64,000 nt of DNA. Origin: JALYNX01 sp963746905. Lineage in GTDB: Bacteria > Actinomycetota > Acidimicrobiia > Spongiisociales > ZC4RG35. The stretch is taken from NCBI GenBank assembly GCA_963746905.1, contig CAVVCY010000003.1, forward strand, positions 434,001 to 498,000, given 5' to 3'. Within the stretch, counting starts at the first letter, position 1, and the number at the start of each line of letters is the position of its first letter. This document shows, one piece after another, positions 1 to 7,379 of the stretch. The notes beneath the pieces were generated by a model. The model worked only from the letters and a program-made list of their open reading frames with translations, was not told the DNA's origin and made no database searches. The position numbers and the translations under genes were made by a program.

Positions 1-195
1 GACCGCTAGACGATCAGCCGTGCCGTTCGGGATGATCGCCTGCGTGGTCGGCACCTCGGTGACTGCGACCGGCGTGGTGGTGGTCGTTCCCAGATCGATC
101 GAGGCTGCCGGGCTCGGGTTACGGGCGCCATCGCTGGTACAGGCCGCGAGGATCAAGACCACCACGGAGGCCATCTGAAGCGTTCGCCTCGACAT
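1..195 (-). CDS. Putative lipoprotein, N-terminal part only
   Basis: The first 65 codons of a minus-strand gene start at ATG 193-195 and run off the left edge. The product opens with two arginines and a hydrophobic stretch ending in the lipobox LAAC (Cys at about residue 18), followed by a Thr/Pro-rich spacer with a run of five threonines. This is a standard type II signal peptide of an actinobacterial exported lipoprotein. The functional domain lies outside the window, so no function can be given. It is divergent from the histidine kinase gene. The lipobox is seen directly; export is inferred. Confidence 0.7.
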   Translation of the reverse strand, partial: MSRRTLQMASVVVLILAACTSDGARNPSPAASIDLGTTTTTPVAVTEVPTTQAIIPNGTADRLAV

Positions 196-290
196 CCTGG
201 GTCGAAGGGTACTGGGTGCTGTACTCGCGTTGTGAGGTGCCCCCCTCCCCAATCATCAATTCGCACCTCTGAACGTCCGATAACCAAGCA
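196..290. promoter_or_regulatory. Divergent intergenic region with a short inverted repeat
   Basis: This 95-base gap lies between the divergent lipoprotein and histidine kinase genes and must hold both promoters. It contains GAGGTGC (234-240) and GCACCTC (263-269), a perfect 7-base inverted repeat around a 22-base spacer, which could be an operator or a weak hairpin. I see no clear -35/-10 pair and no strong ribosome binding site before the kinase ATG. Confidence 0.25.
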
Positions 291-2045
291 ATGACCTCAC
301 CGCCGGGCATCGGTGGCAACGCACGCGACCGAAAAGCCGCCCTGTGGACTGGTCTCGCAGGTGGCGTGATCGGCTTCTTCGTCGCACTCGGCCCGCTTCT
401 CAGCGGGGATCCGGCCGGGACCTTCCGAGCAGTTGCTTCAGCATTGATTGCGGCGGTCTCGTTGTACGAGTTGAAGCACAAGCAACGCACCGAGGTGGTG
501 GCCGCGTTGGCTGCCTTCATCTTTGCTCTACTCAGCCTGATCGGCGCTTCGGGCGATATGGATGTCGTCGGATTCGACACCGGGACCACCCTCTCCTTCA
601 TGATCCTGGCCTCGATCGTCTACGTCACAACCCGTCGGTCGAGGGCCACAACTCCGCTGATCGTTGGCTCGACTCTCATCGCTCTCTACTCCCTGGCATC
701 GGTTGCAATCCTACGACCCGAGCTCTCGACGGCGATCAGTTGGCTTCTGATCGGGATCCCCGGTCAAATCCTCGTGATCTGGCTCACCTGGCGGCTCATC
801 GACTCTCTGGCGGTCGCCTCCGAACTCGAGGCCACACACTCCCGAATCCAACAGGCACTGGCAAGATGCTCTCAGGTCCTCCTCACCCGTCGTGACGACG
901 AGCCGCTGGTCGCGGCCCTCCAGGCCCTTCTCGGATCCACAGAGGCCGACTACGTCTACGTCGACATGAACCGCATCGATCGCAACGGACATGTCACCTG
1001 GGAGATCGTCGCCGAGGCGTATGGGCCGAATGTGCCGCCAGGGGACAGCCTCTTCGACAGCGGGGATTACGAACAGCTCCAGGACGTGGAGAAGGCGCTC
1101 GCGGCAGGCGAGCCCGCATATGTGATCGTCTCGGAGATGCCGAGGCCGATCCGGGACCGCTACGAAGGCGAGGGAATCATGGCCGAGCTCATGGCCCCGA
1201 TCTTCATCCGCGACCAGTGGGTAGGAACCATCGGATACTCGGACTTCTGGCGCGAAGGGACCTGGCTTCCTGCAGAGGTCGAAGGCCTGACCCGAGCCGC
1301 GGACATGGTTGGCGCCTACTGGGAGCGCGAGCATGCCCGTGAGGGCCTCGAGGAGCTTGCACAGGCGAAAGATCGATTCATAGCCACGGTCAGCCATGAA
1401 CTTCGAACGCCACTGGCCGCAGTGGTGGGCTTCGCCGGCGAGCTCGCCGAAGGGGTGGAGAACTACTCCACCGAGGAGATCGCCGAGATGGTCCAACTGA
1501 TCGCTGGTCAAAGCGTCGAGATGGCCCAGCTCGTTGACGATCTTCTCACCGCGGAGCGGGCGGCCTCTGGCAACCTGACGATCAAGCCAACGGAGATCGA
1601 CTTGCTCGATGTGACGAAGTCGGTGGTCGACTCGATGAGAGTCGGCGAGAACGTAGTGGTCAACGGTGACCCCACACCCGCTTGGGCCGACACCCTCCGC
1701 ACCCGACAGATCGTGCGCAACCTGTTGACCAACGCATCCCGTTATGGCGGGAGTCTGGTGAAGATCAGCGTCTCCTCACTGGGCGACACTGCAGTCATAG
1801 TCGTGAGCGACGACGGCCCTGGCATCAACGTTGTGGACTCCGAACGGATCTTCGACCCTTACTACCGGGTCCAGAACGACGATGCGCGGCCTGACTCGGT
1901 GGGACTCGGTCTCGCCGTGGCGCGTCAGCTGGCACGGATCATGGGGGGCGATCTGGTCTATCGGCGACGGGCAGGGTGGACCAGGTTCGAGCTCTCCCTT
2001 CCCACCACGTCCGAGAACGCTCCGGCGCTGGCCTACCCGGCCTGA
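291..2045 (+). CDS. Membrane sensor histidine kinase (GAF - HisKA - HATPase_c)
   Basis: A 584-residue two-component sensor kinase. Residues about 18-170 form five or six membrane segments, a putative input domain. A GAF-like domain covers about 190-345. HisKA follows, with phospho-acceptor His369 in SHELRTPL. The HATPase_c domain shows an N-box (NLLTNASRYGG), a G1 box (DDGPGI) and a G2 box (GLGLAVARQL). No response regulator is adjacent, so it is an orphan kinase and its partner and signal are unknown. It is the only recognisable regulator in the window. Its stop overlaps the convergent dehydratase gene by 13 bases. The ATG at 291 has no obvious Shine-Dalgarno. Confidence 0.9.
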   Translation: MTSPPGIGGNARDRKAALWTGLAGGVIGFFVALGPLLSGDPAGTFRAVASALIAAVSLYELKHKQRTEVVAALAAFIFALLSLIGASGDMDVVGFDTGTTLSFMILASIVYVTTRRSRATTPLIVGSTLIALYSLASVAILRPELSTAISWLLIGIPGQILVIWLTWRLIDSLAVASELEATHSRIQQALARCSQVLLTRRDDEPLVAALQALLGSTEADYVYVDMNRIDRNGHVTWEIVAEAYGPNVPPGDSLFDSGDYEQLQDVEKALAAGEPAYVIVSEMPRPIRDRYEGEGIMAELMAPIFIRDQWVGTIGYSDFWREGTWLPAEVEGLTRAADMVGAYWEREHAREGLEELAQAKDRFIATVSHELRTPLAAVVGFAGELAEGVENYSTEEIAEMVQLIAGQSVEMAQLVDDLLTAERAASGNLTIKPTEIDLLDVTKSVVDSMRVGENVVVNGDPTPAWADTLRTRQIVRNLLTNASRYGGSLVKISVSSLGDTAVIVVSDDGPGINVVDSERIFDPYYRVQNDDARPDSVGLGLAVARQLARIMGGDLVYRRRAGWTRFELSLPTTSENAPALAYPA

Positions 2046-3028
2046 GCGGCTAGCACCTCCACCAGAAGTGCCTCGTCGACACTCCCCCCACTGACGACGC
2101 ACACACTCACCCCTCGTTGCTCGATGGGGACGGAAAGGGCGGCGGCGAGAGCGGCAGCGCCGGCGCCCTCCGTGACCAGCTTGTCTCGCAGCGCCAACTG
2201 TCGCATCGCCTGTTTCACCTGATTCTCAGAGACCAGGACCACCTCGTCGACCAGCGATCGCAGCAGGGGATACATCTCGTCGGTGATCACTGGTGTCGAG
2301 GCACCTTCGACCACCGTGTCCTGCCACTCGATCCAGGTCGGACCGCCCGCAGCGAATGCAGCCGATAGCGCCGAGTTCACTGCGGCTTGGACTGCGAAGA
2401 CGCGCACCGAGGGTTTGAGGGCCTTGAGCGCAGACCCCACTCCCGACAACAGCGCACCGCCGCCGACGGGGACAAACACCGACTCGACCTCGGGCAGGTC
2501 TTCGAAGATCTCGGCTCCGATCGTGGCGTGCCCCGCAATCATCAACGGCTCACCCCAAGGATTGAGGTAGCTGTAGGGCTCGTCGCGCCACCGCTCCTCG
2601 AACATGTAGCCCATCAGGTCTTCCATGCTCACGTGGACCAGCTCGACACCGTATGACGCCAGCATGCGCCGCTTGGTGGCATGAAGGGTGTCAGGAACCA
2701 TCGATCTCGCCGGGACTCCCAATCGCCGCGCCATATAGCCCAGTGCCGCTGCGGTATTGCCGGCACTGGTCGTCGAGATCCCACGACCCCGTTCTTCCTC
2801 GCTGAGGCTCAGCGCCCAGTTCCCGACCCCTCGGACCTTGAAAGAGCCGACTGGTTGCAGGACCTCCGGCTTGAGGAAGATGTCAGCCTTGGCGTCGTAG
2901 CTGTGGAGCGGGACGATCGGGGTTCTCACCGCGGTCCCTTGGAGCCGGGTCGCGGCGAGCTCGATCTGGTCCATGCCCGGCGCCACCACTGGTTCACCGC
3001 CCCAACCGGTGCGACGTCGATCAGCCAC
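2033..3028 (-). CDS. Threonine/serine dehydratase-like PLP enzyme (short, catabolic type)
   Basis: A 331-residue fold-type II PLP enzyme of the threonine/serine dehydratase family, which deaminates Thr or Ser to a 2-oxoacid and ammonia. The PLP lysine is Lys64 in GSFKVRG, the substrate loop is TSAGNTAAAL, and the glycine-rich phosphate loop is VGGGALLSG. There is no C-terminal ACT domain, so it resembles the non-allosteric catabolic form or a serine racemase-like member. An internal Met19 (codon at 2972-2974) is an alternative start closer to family length. The gene lies divergent from a RidA gene 51 bases away, and RidA destroys the 2-aminoacrylate/enamine that these enzymes release. The family is clear; the exact substrate is not. 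Confidence 0.85.
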   Translation of the reverse strand: MADRRRTGWGGEPVVAPGMDQIELAATRLQGTAVRTPIVPLHSYDAKADIFLKPEVLQPVGSFKVRGVGNWALSLSEEERGRGISTTSAGNTAAALGYMARRLGVPARSMVPDTLHATKRRMLASYGVELVHVSMEDLMGYMFEERWRDEPYSYLNPWGEPLMIAGHATIGAEIFEDLPEVESVFVPVGGGALLSGVGSALKALKPSVRVFAVQAAVNSALSAAFAAGGPTWIEWQDTVVEGASTPVITDEMYPLLRSLVDEVVLVSENQVKQAMRQLALRDKLVTEGAGAAALAAALSVPIEQRGVSVCVVSGGSVDEALLVEVLAAQAG

Positions 3029-3079
3029 TACCTTGACCCTCGGCTCACCGAGCCGACTCTATTTGCCAGGAGGTCTCAA

Positions 3080-3463
3080 ATGGAAAAGGTCATAGCTCCG
3101 GGCCTGGCCCGGCTTCCCATGTTCAGCCATGCGGTAGTGGCCGGCGACTTCATCCACGTCTCGGGTTCCCTGGGGACAGCCGAAGGCACGATGGAGCTGG
3201 TGCCCGGCGGCACCGGGCCGGAGACCACCCAGGTGCTGGCCAACATCCGGACCATTCTCGAGGCCAGCGGCGCCGGCCTCGATGACGTGGTCAAGGCCAA
3301 CATCTACCTCCACGACATGTCCACCTTCAACGAGATGAACGACGCCTATACGGCCGTGTTCATCGACTCCCCACCGGCGCGCATCACGGTCGGCGGGGTC
3401 GACCTGGCCCTGGGCGCCGCAGTCGAGATCGATTGTGTCGCTTACCGGCCAGTCAATTCCTAG
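3080..3463 (+). CDS. RidA/YjgF family enamine/imine deaminase
   Basis: A 127-residue protein of the Rid (YjgF/YER057c/UK114) family. These trimeric proteins hydrolyse reactive enamine/imine intermediates made by PLP enzymes. Family signs are the DFIHVSG stretch and the C-terminal PPARITVGGVDLALGA block with the expected substrate Arg; length is typical. I placed the start at ATG 3080 because CAGGAGG (3067-3073) precedes it at good spacing. A longer open frame upstream is antisense to the dehydratase. Pairing with the divergent threonine dehydratase-like gene makes the role plausible. The 3' end overlaps the convergent DsrE gene by 4 bases. Confidence 0.9.
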   Translation: MEKVIAPGLARLPMFSHAVVAGDFIHVSGSLGTAEGTMELVPGGTGPETTQVLANIRTILEASGAGLDDVVKANIYLHDMSTFNEMNDAYTAVFIDSPPARITVGGVDLALGAAVEIDCVAYRPVNS

Positions 3464-3975
3464 ATGAACAGCTGGATGTCGGCCTCGGCGGCGTAGTCGA
3501 GGAAAGCTGCCGCACCGGCGATCTCCGCTCCCTTGATCAGGTCGCTCTCCTCGACACCGAGGACGCCCATGGTCGTGGAGCAGGCGAAGAACCTGACTCC
3601 CAGCCCCTGGGACATGTCGATGAAGTCGGGGACCGATGGCATGTTTGCCCGCTCCATCCATTTCTTCATCATCGCGGTCGCCGCCGCGGTGGCTCCGGGC
3701 ATGGCGCCGAGGATGTTGGGCAGCTGGACCGGGCCGGCCGGATTGGCCAGTGACGCCACCTTCAGCTTGTCGAACCGGTCCTGGTGGAGGATGTCGAGCC
3801 CGAAGAAGGTGAAGAAGACGCCGACCTCCCAACCCAGACTCGCTGCAGTAGTGGCCAGGATGAGCGGCGGGTAGGCCTGGTCGAGGGTCCCCTTGGACGC
3901 GATCAGCGCAATCCGCTTTGGCTTGGCCCGCTCGGTCTGCTCGACCGGAGTCACACTGTGCAGGGTCGCAGTCAT
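3460..3975 (-). CDS. DsrE/DsrF-like family protein
   Basis: A 171-residue protein with a DsrE/F-like fold core from about residue 19. Hydrophobic beta strands (RIALIASKG, GWEVGVFFTFFGLDIL) and a cysteine in FFACSTTMGVLG match the class often annotated as a DsrE/DsrF/DrsH or peroxiredoxin-family protein. Such proteins work with TusA-type carriers in sulfur transfer. ATG 3973-3975 overlaps the stop of the tusA-like gene by 4 bases (ATGA), so the two are translationally coupled and form the end of the cysteine synthase operon. A role as persulfide carrier is inferred from context and family. Confidence 0.8.
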   Translation of the reverse strand: MTATLHSVTPVEQTERAKPKRIALIASKGTLDQAYPPLILATTAASLGWEVGVFFTFFGLDILHQDRFDKLKVASLANPAGPVQLPNILGAMPGATAAATAMMKKWMERANMPSVPDFIDMSQGLGVRFFACSTTMGVLGVEESDLIKGAEIAGAAAFLDYAAEADIQLFI

Positions 3976-4241
3976 GGCCGGTCTCCCTTCTCGATCCAGA
4001 ACAATTGGTTGCTCTCGGTCCGCTCGACCCCGAGCAGGGTGTCCCCGAGTTGACGGGCCAACGCCGGGATGTCCTCGAGCGATCCGGGGTCGGTGCTGAT
4101 CAAGTGGAGCACCTGCCCTTTGGAAAGCTGGCCGAGGGCGATCGACGCCTTGTAGACCGGCAAGGGGCAGAGAAGCCCTGAGGTGTCGAGCTCGGCGTCG
4201 ACCTTCAGGTCTTCGATTGGTACTTCGTATTGGGTTGTCAC
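3972..4241 (-). CDS. TusA-family sulfur carrier protein
   Basis: An 89-residue TusA/SirA-like protein. The key motif is CPLPV following LDTSGLL; the cysteine carries persulfide sulfur in the family. The start is GTG 4239-4241, because AAGGAGG sits 7 bases before it; an ATG further upstream lacks such a site and would add residues unlike the family. It lies 16 bases downstream of the cysteine synthase gene and overlaps dsrE by 4 bases. Context suggests delivery or storage of sulfur connected with cysteine synthesis. The Cys-Pro-Leu-Pro motif is seen; the partner is inferred. Confidence 0.88.
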   Translation of the reverse strand: MTTQYEVPIEDLKVDAELDTSGLLCPLPVYKASIALGQLSKGQVLHLISTDPGSLEDIPALARQLGDTLLGVERTESNQLFWIEKGDRP

Positions 4242-4257
4242 TTGTTCCTCCTTGTTG

Positions 4258-5251
4258 TCAGACACGTGGCCGACCCTCGTCACCGAGGATCTCCGCGAAA
4301 TAGCTCGTGTACTTGAAGCCGGAATCCGCAGAGATCGCCACCACGACGTCGCTCTCCGTGGTCTCGAGTTGCTGGACGGCGGAGACCACTGCCCCCGTCG
4401 AAGGACCGACGGTCAACGCCTCCTGGCGCCACAGGCGCTTCGTGGTCTCATAGGCAGGCCCGTCATCGACCCTGATCACGTCGTCGATGACGTCCCAGTC
4501 GAGGATCTCGGGCTCTTTCGCCTCCTGGAAGCTCTTGAGGCCGGGGAGGCGATGACCCGGCTGCGGCTCGACGCCGACGATTCGGATCGACGGATCCCGC
4601 TCCTTCAGGTAGCGCCCCACTCCGGTGATCGTCCCACCGGTGCCGAGGCCGGCGACGAACCAGCCGACCCGCCCGTCGCTCTGCCGCCATATCTCGGGGC
4701 CGGTGGTCTCGTAGTGGGCGGTGACGTTGTCCGGGTTGGAGTACTGGTCGGTCGTGACGTACCGGTCGCCCTGCTCGGAGGCGGCGAGGGAGCGGGCCAG
4801 GGCGATGGCTCCGTCCTTGGGATGATCCACCGGGCACAGGTCGTCTGGTGTCTCCCACACCTCGGCGCCGAGCATGCGGAGGATGATCTTCTTCTCCTCG
4901 GGAACCCCGTCGGGGATGGTCACCGTGACCCCGAATCCGCTGACCGCAGCCAGGGCAGCCAGGGCGATCCCGGTGTTGCCGGAGGTGGCTTCCACCACAT
5001 CACGCTCTCCGAGCAAGCCACGCTCGACGAGGCCGGCCAACAGATAGCTGGCGGCCCGATCCTTGATCGACCCGAAGGGGTTGAGCCACTCCAGCTTCAG
5101 ATAGATCTCACCCTGGTCGGGGCGCACCACGTGGTTGAGCCGCACCAGACGGGGTGGGGTTGTCCACTCCCGGAAGCAGTTCCCGCACATCCCGATATCG
5201 CCGGACCTCTCGGTCGGTGCCGAGGGAGGTGGCGATCGTTGTCGTTGTCAT
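4258..5251 (-). CDS. Cysteine synthase family enzyme (frameshifted near N-terminus as sequenced)
   Basis: A PLP-dependent sulfhydrylase of the CysK/CysM family: PLP lysine in GSIKDRAA, TSGNTGIALA loop, GTGGTITGVGRYL phosphate loop. It should make cysteine from an activated serine and a sulfide or carrier-bound sulfur donor. The uninterrupted frame begins at 5190 with a cysteine-rich peptide unlike the family. Upstream, in the other frame, ATG 5249-5251 with GAGGAA six bases before it starts a peptide ending LLPGVDNPTP. One surplus base near 5149-5155 separates that P from the LVRLNHV of the main frame; removing it restores the canonical PTPLVRL. First gene of a sulfur operon, preceded by a cysteine leader/terminator. 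cysK versus cysM cannot be settled. Confidence 0.85.
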
Positions 5252-5275
5252 CGTCATTTCCTCAATTTGGGCAAC

Positions 5276-5305
5276 AAAAAACCCGCATCCTGTGCCGGTG
5301 CGGGT
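5276..5305 (-). terminator. Intrinsic terminator of the cysteine attenuator
   Basis: On the minus strand ACCCGCA and TGCGGGT form a perfect 7-bp stem with an 11-base loop (CCGGCACAGGA), and the 3' arm runs directly into six T residues. It lies between the leader peptide stop (5340) and the cysteine synthase start (5251), the position of an attenuation terminator rather than an end-of-gene terminator. Its 5' arm plus loop (5294-5304) can instead pair with 5343-5352 inside the leader ORF, GCCGGT to ACCGGC plus GGG to CCC, giving a competing antiterminator. Confidence 0.7.
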
Positions 5306-5339
5306 CTGGTGTCTGTCTGGTTACTTGTTCAGGACATCA

Positions 5340-5408
5340 CTACCCAACCGGCTCGGCGGCACACATACATGCGCAGGCGCAAACGCGGTGGGTGGAGTGA
5401 TAGGTCAT
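5340..5408 (-). CDS. Cysteine-rich regulatory leader peptide (22 aa)
   Basis: A tiny ORF, ATG 5406-5408 to TAG 5340-5342, encodes 22 residues with the core VCACACMC: four Cys codons at every second position. Runs of the codon for the pathway's end product are the hallmark of attenuator leader peptides. It lies just upstream of a terminator hairpin and the cysteine synthase-tusA-dsrE genes. No Shine-Dalgarno is visible, but the predicted -10 ends only about 10 bases before ATG, so the transcript is probably leaderless, common in actinobacteria. The final codons contain GCCGGTTGGG (5343-5352), the proposed antiterminator strand. Confidence 0.75.
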   Translation of the reverse strand: MTYHSTHRVCACACMCAAEPVG

Positions 5409-5417
5409 TGCCAGAGG

Positions 5418-5445
5418 ATGGTAGGCGGGTTTGGTGGTTCGTCAA
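5418..5445 (-). promoter_or_regulatory. Putative sigma-70-type promoter of the cysteine operon leader
   Basis: On the minus strand TTGACG (5440-5445) and TACCAT (5418-5423) are separated by 16 bases, a reasonable -35/-10 pair. A start site 7-10 bases downstream would fall at or just before the ATG of the cysteine leader peptide. This is a motif reading only. Confidence 0.45.
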
Positions 5446-5455
5446 GACGCCATAC

Positions 5456-5506
5456 CGTAATTGGGATCTGTAGGGGTCATATACGGACCTGTGCGTCCCA
5501 ATTACG
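5456..5506. repeat. Inverted repeat between genes, possible hairpin
   Basis: CGTAATTGGGA (5456-5466) and TCCCAATTACG (5496-5506) are perfect 11-base inverted repeats. Their 29-base loop holds a second GGTC/GACC pair. The structure sits just past the 3' end of the minus-strand gene 5518-6255 and before the cysteine leader promoter, so it may stop or process that transcript. There is no T-run, so it is not a canonical intrinsic terminator. Confidence 0.4.
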
Positions 5507-5517
5507 AGGGCCGGAAG

Positions 5518-6255
5518 TCAGTTGGAGAAGGTCACCGAGAAGGCGGGGGCCCACCTGGAGACCACTCGGCCGTAGTTCTCGCCGGCGGTGAGCATGTCTC
5601 CCTCTGCCAGGGCGTTCACCGACTGCTGCACCAGATCCACCGACTCGTCGAAGACCAGGTCTTGTGGGTCGAAGAGCTCCGACACGTCTGAGTAGTCCAA
5701 CTCGAGCATCGATTCGTCGGGAAATAGTTCCAGCCACTCCGAGAGTTGGCCCAGCTCTTCAGCCGGGCCCTGGAAGATCTGCAAACCACGCAACACCTCG
5801 AGTGCGTGCTCCACCCGCTCCCGGGCCAACACGAGATCGACCCGATACCGGAGACGAGCGAGGCCGTCGATCTGATAGAGCTCCTTGTCATCGGAGACGA
5901 AGGCGGTGAACCAGCGGACCGGGACATGCCAGGTCGAGGTGAGAACGTGTGAACGATGGGATGGATACTCCTCGCGATACCGACGAAGCTCCTGATCGGC
6001 CGAGCGAGCCGCTTCCTCGGGGATCAGCCCGGCTCCCATGCCCCGAAACGCGTTGGCGAAGGCAACCGTCGATTCGAGTACCCGTAGCCGCAGGTTCCGG
6101 GGGCAGACCAGACGTCGGCCGTCCCAGTCGACGGCCCAATCCCCATCACCCTCGGTCTCAGACAGAAGCCCGTAGGACCGCACGAAGCCGGGAACCGGGT
6201 CATCCCCACCAGCGACCTCGGGGGTGTAGACCCTCAGATAGGCGGTCTTGATCAC
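5518..6255 (-). CDS. Conserved hypothetical protein (245 aa)
   Basis: I do not recognise a named domain. The protein is acidic and soluble with no signal peptide or membrane segment. It starts VIKTAYLRVYTPE and carries an Arg/Glu-rich middle (DQELRRYREEYPSHRSHVLTS) and a C-terminal segment rich in SEWLELFPDES-type residues. I chose GTG 6253-6255, preceded by GAGG, because the longer frame to 6489 would overlap the divergent leucine dehydrogenase by about 190 bases. It is divergently arranged with that gene across a 42-base gap, so they may share regulation. Function unknown. Confidence 0.65.
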   Translation of the reverse strand: MIKTAYLRVYTPEVAGGDDPVPGFVRSYGLLSETEGDGDWAVDWDGRRLVCPRNLRLRVLESTVAFANAFRGMGAGLIPEEAARSADQELRRYREEYPSHRSHVLTSTWHVPVRWFTAFVSDDKELYQIDGLARLRYRVDLVLARERVEHALEVLRGLQIFQGPAEELGQLSEWLELFPDESMLELDYSDVSELFDPQDLVFDESVDLVQQSVNALAEGDMLTAGENYGRVVSRWAPAFSVTFSN

Positions 6256-6297
6256 GCCCTCATCCTCGCAGAGGTCGATGGGTAGTATCGAAGGACG

Positions 6298-7379
6298 GTG
6301 GTATTCGACGAGGTCTCTCGGGAAGGTCACGAACAGATCGTCTACGGATACGACCCGGTATCCGGCCTTCGAACCATCATCGCCATCCACTCCACGGCTC
6401 TCGGGCCCGCCCTCGGCGGGACGCGCTTCTATCCCATACGAGACCGAGGAAGCCGCCCTCACCGACGTGCTTCGCCTTTCCAAGGGCATGACCTACAAGG
6501 CGGCGGCCGCCGGTGTCGACGTCGGAGGCGGGAAGGCCGTGATCATCGGCGACCCGAGAACCGACAAGAGCGAACGCCTGCTCCGGGCCTACGGGCGGAT
6601 CGTCGACAGCCTGCGGGGTCGCTACATCACCGCCGAGGACGTCGGCACCACTACCACCGATATCGATGTCATCCGTCGTGAGACAAAGTGGGCCCTCGGG
6701 ACTTCGGTGGCGGAAGGCGGAGCCGGTGACCCCTCTCCGGTGACCGCTCGGGGTCTGTTCAACGCGGCGCGGGCAGTGGCCGAGTTCATCTGGGGCGACG
6801 TAGATCTCGCCGGACGTCGGTTTGCGGTCCAGGGCGTGGGCAAGGTCGGCGCCGCCTTCGTACAGCTCTTGGTCGAGGCGCGCGCCGAGGTCATCGTCTC
6901 TGATGCTTTCGAGAGCGCCACCAAGACAGTTGTGGAGAGCTTCGGCGTGAAGAACGTCGACCCCGACGAGATCCATGCGGGTCGACTGTGACATCTACTC
7001 CCCTTGTGCCCTCGGAGCCGGGCTCAACGAGATGACCATCCCCCAGCTCAATTGCCAGGCAATCGTGGGCAGCGCCAACAACCAACTTGCCACCGACGCC
7101 GATGGCGATCGGATTGCCGAACGCGGAATCGTCTATGCCCCCGACTTCGTCGTAAACGCCGGCGGGCTGATCAATGTCTATGACGAGCTGCTCGGATACT
7201 CCAAGATGCGGGCCCTGCATCGGGTTGATGGGATATTCGAGGCAACCAAGACCATCCTCGAAATGTCCAAACGCGAGGCGATCACTCCCAATGCGGCGGC
7301 GGTGAAGGTGGCCGAGGCAAGACTCAAAGACATCGGCGATCTGCGGCGGTTCAGGAGAAGCGGGGACGATCGCAATTGA
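6298..7379 (+). CDS. Leucine (Glu/Leu/Phe/Val) dehydrogenase, broken by two apparent frameshifts
   Basis: The pieces together give a complete amino-acid dehydrogenase that oxidatively deaminates branched-chain amino acids with NAD+. Frame one holds ALGGTRF (substrate glycine-rich region), frame two the catalytic block LSKGMTYKAAAAG plus VDVGGGKAV and the NAD-binding GVGKVGAAF, frame three VDCDIYSPCALGAGLN and SANNQL. Shifts lie at about 6433-6437 (TATCCCATAC) and 6977-6981 (GCGGGTC); each is cured by dropping one base. GTG 6298 has AAGGA upstream. The gene overlaps the E1 gene by TTGA, fitting a two-step route of transamination-free deamination then oxidative decarboxylation. No residue is lost besides the shifts. 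Confidence 0.85.

Noticed and set aside
5160..5190. A CxxC-containing N-terminus (MCGNCFREW) for the cysteine synthase, suggestive of a metal or redox motif
   Set aside because: It is the out-of-frame reading of the true N-terminus. The other frame gives LLPGVDNPTP, which joins LVRLNHV after removal of one base.
5329..5370. A second small ORF (13 codons, one Cys) overlapping the leader region
   Set aside because: It lies in another frame inside the 22-codon leader, has no ribosome binding site and only one Cys codon. The longer ORF with four Cys codons fits the promoter position and the attenuator pairing.
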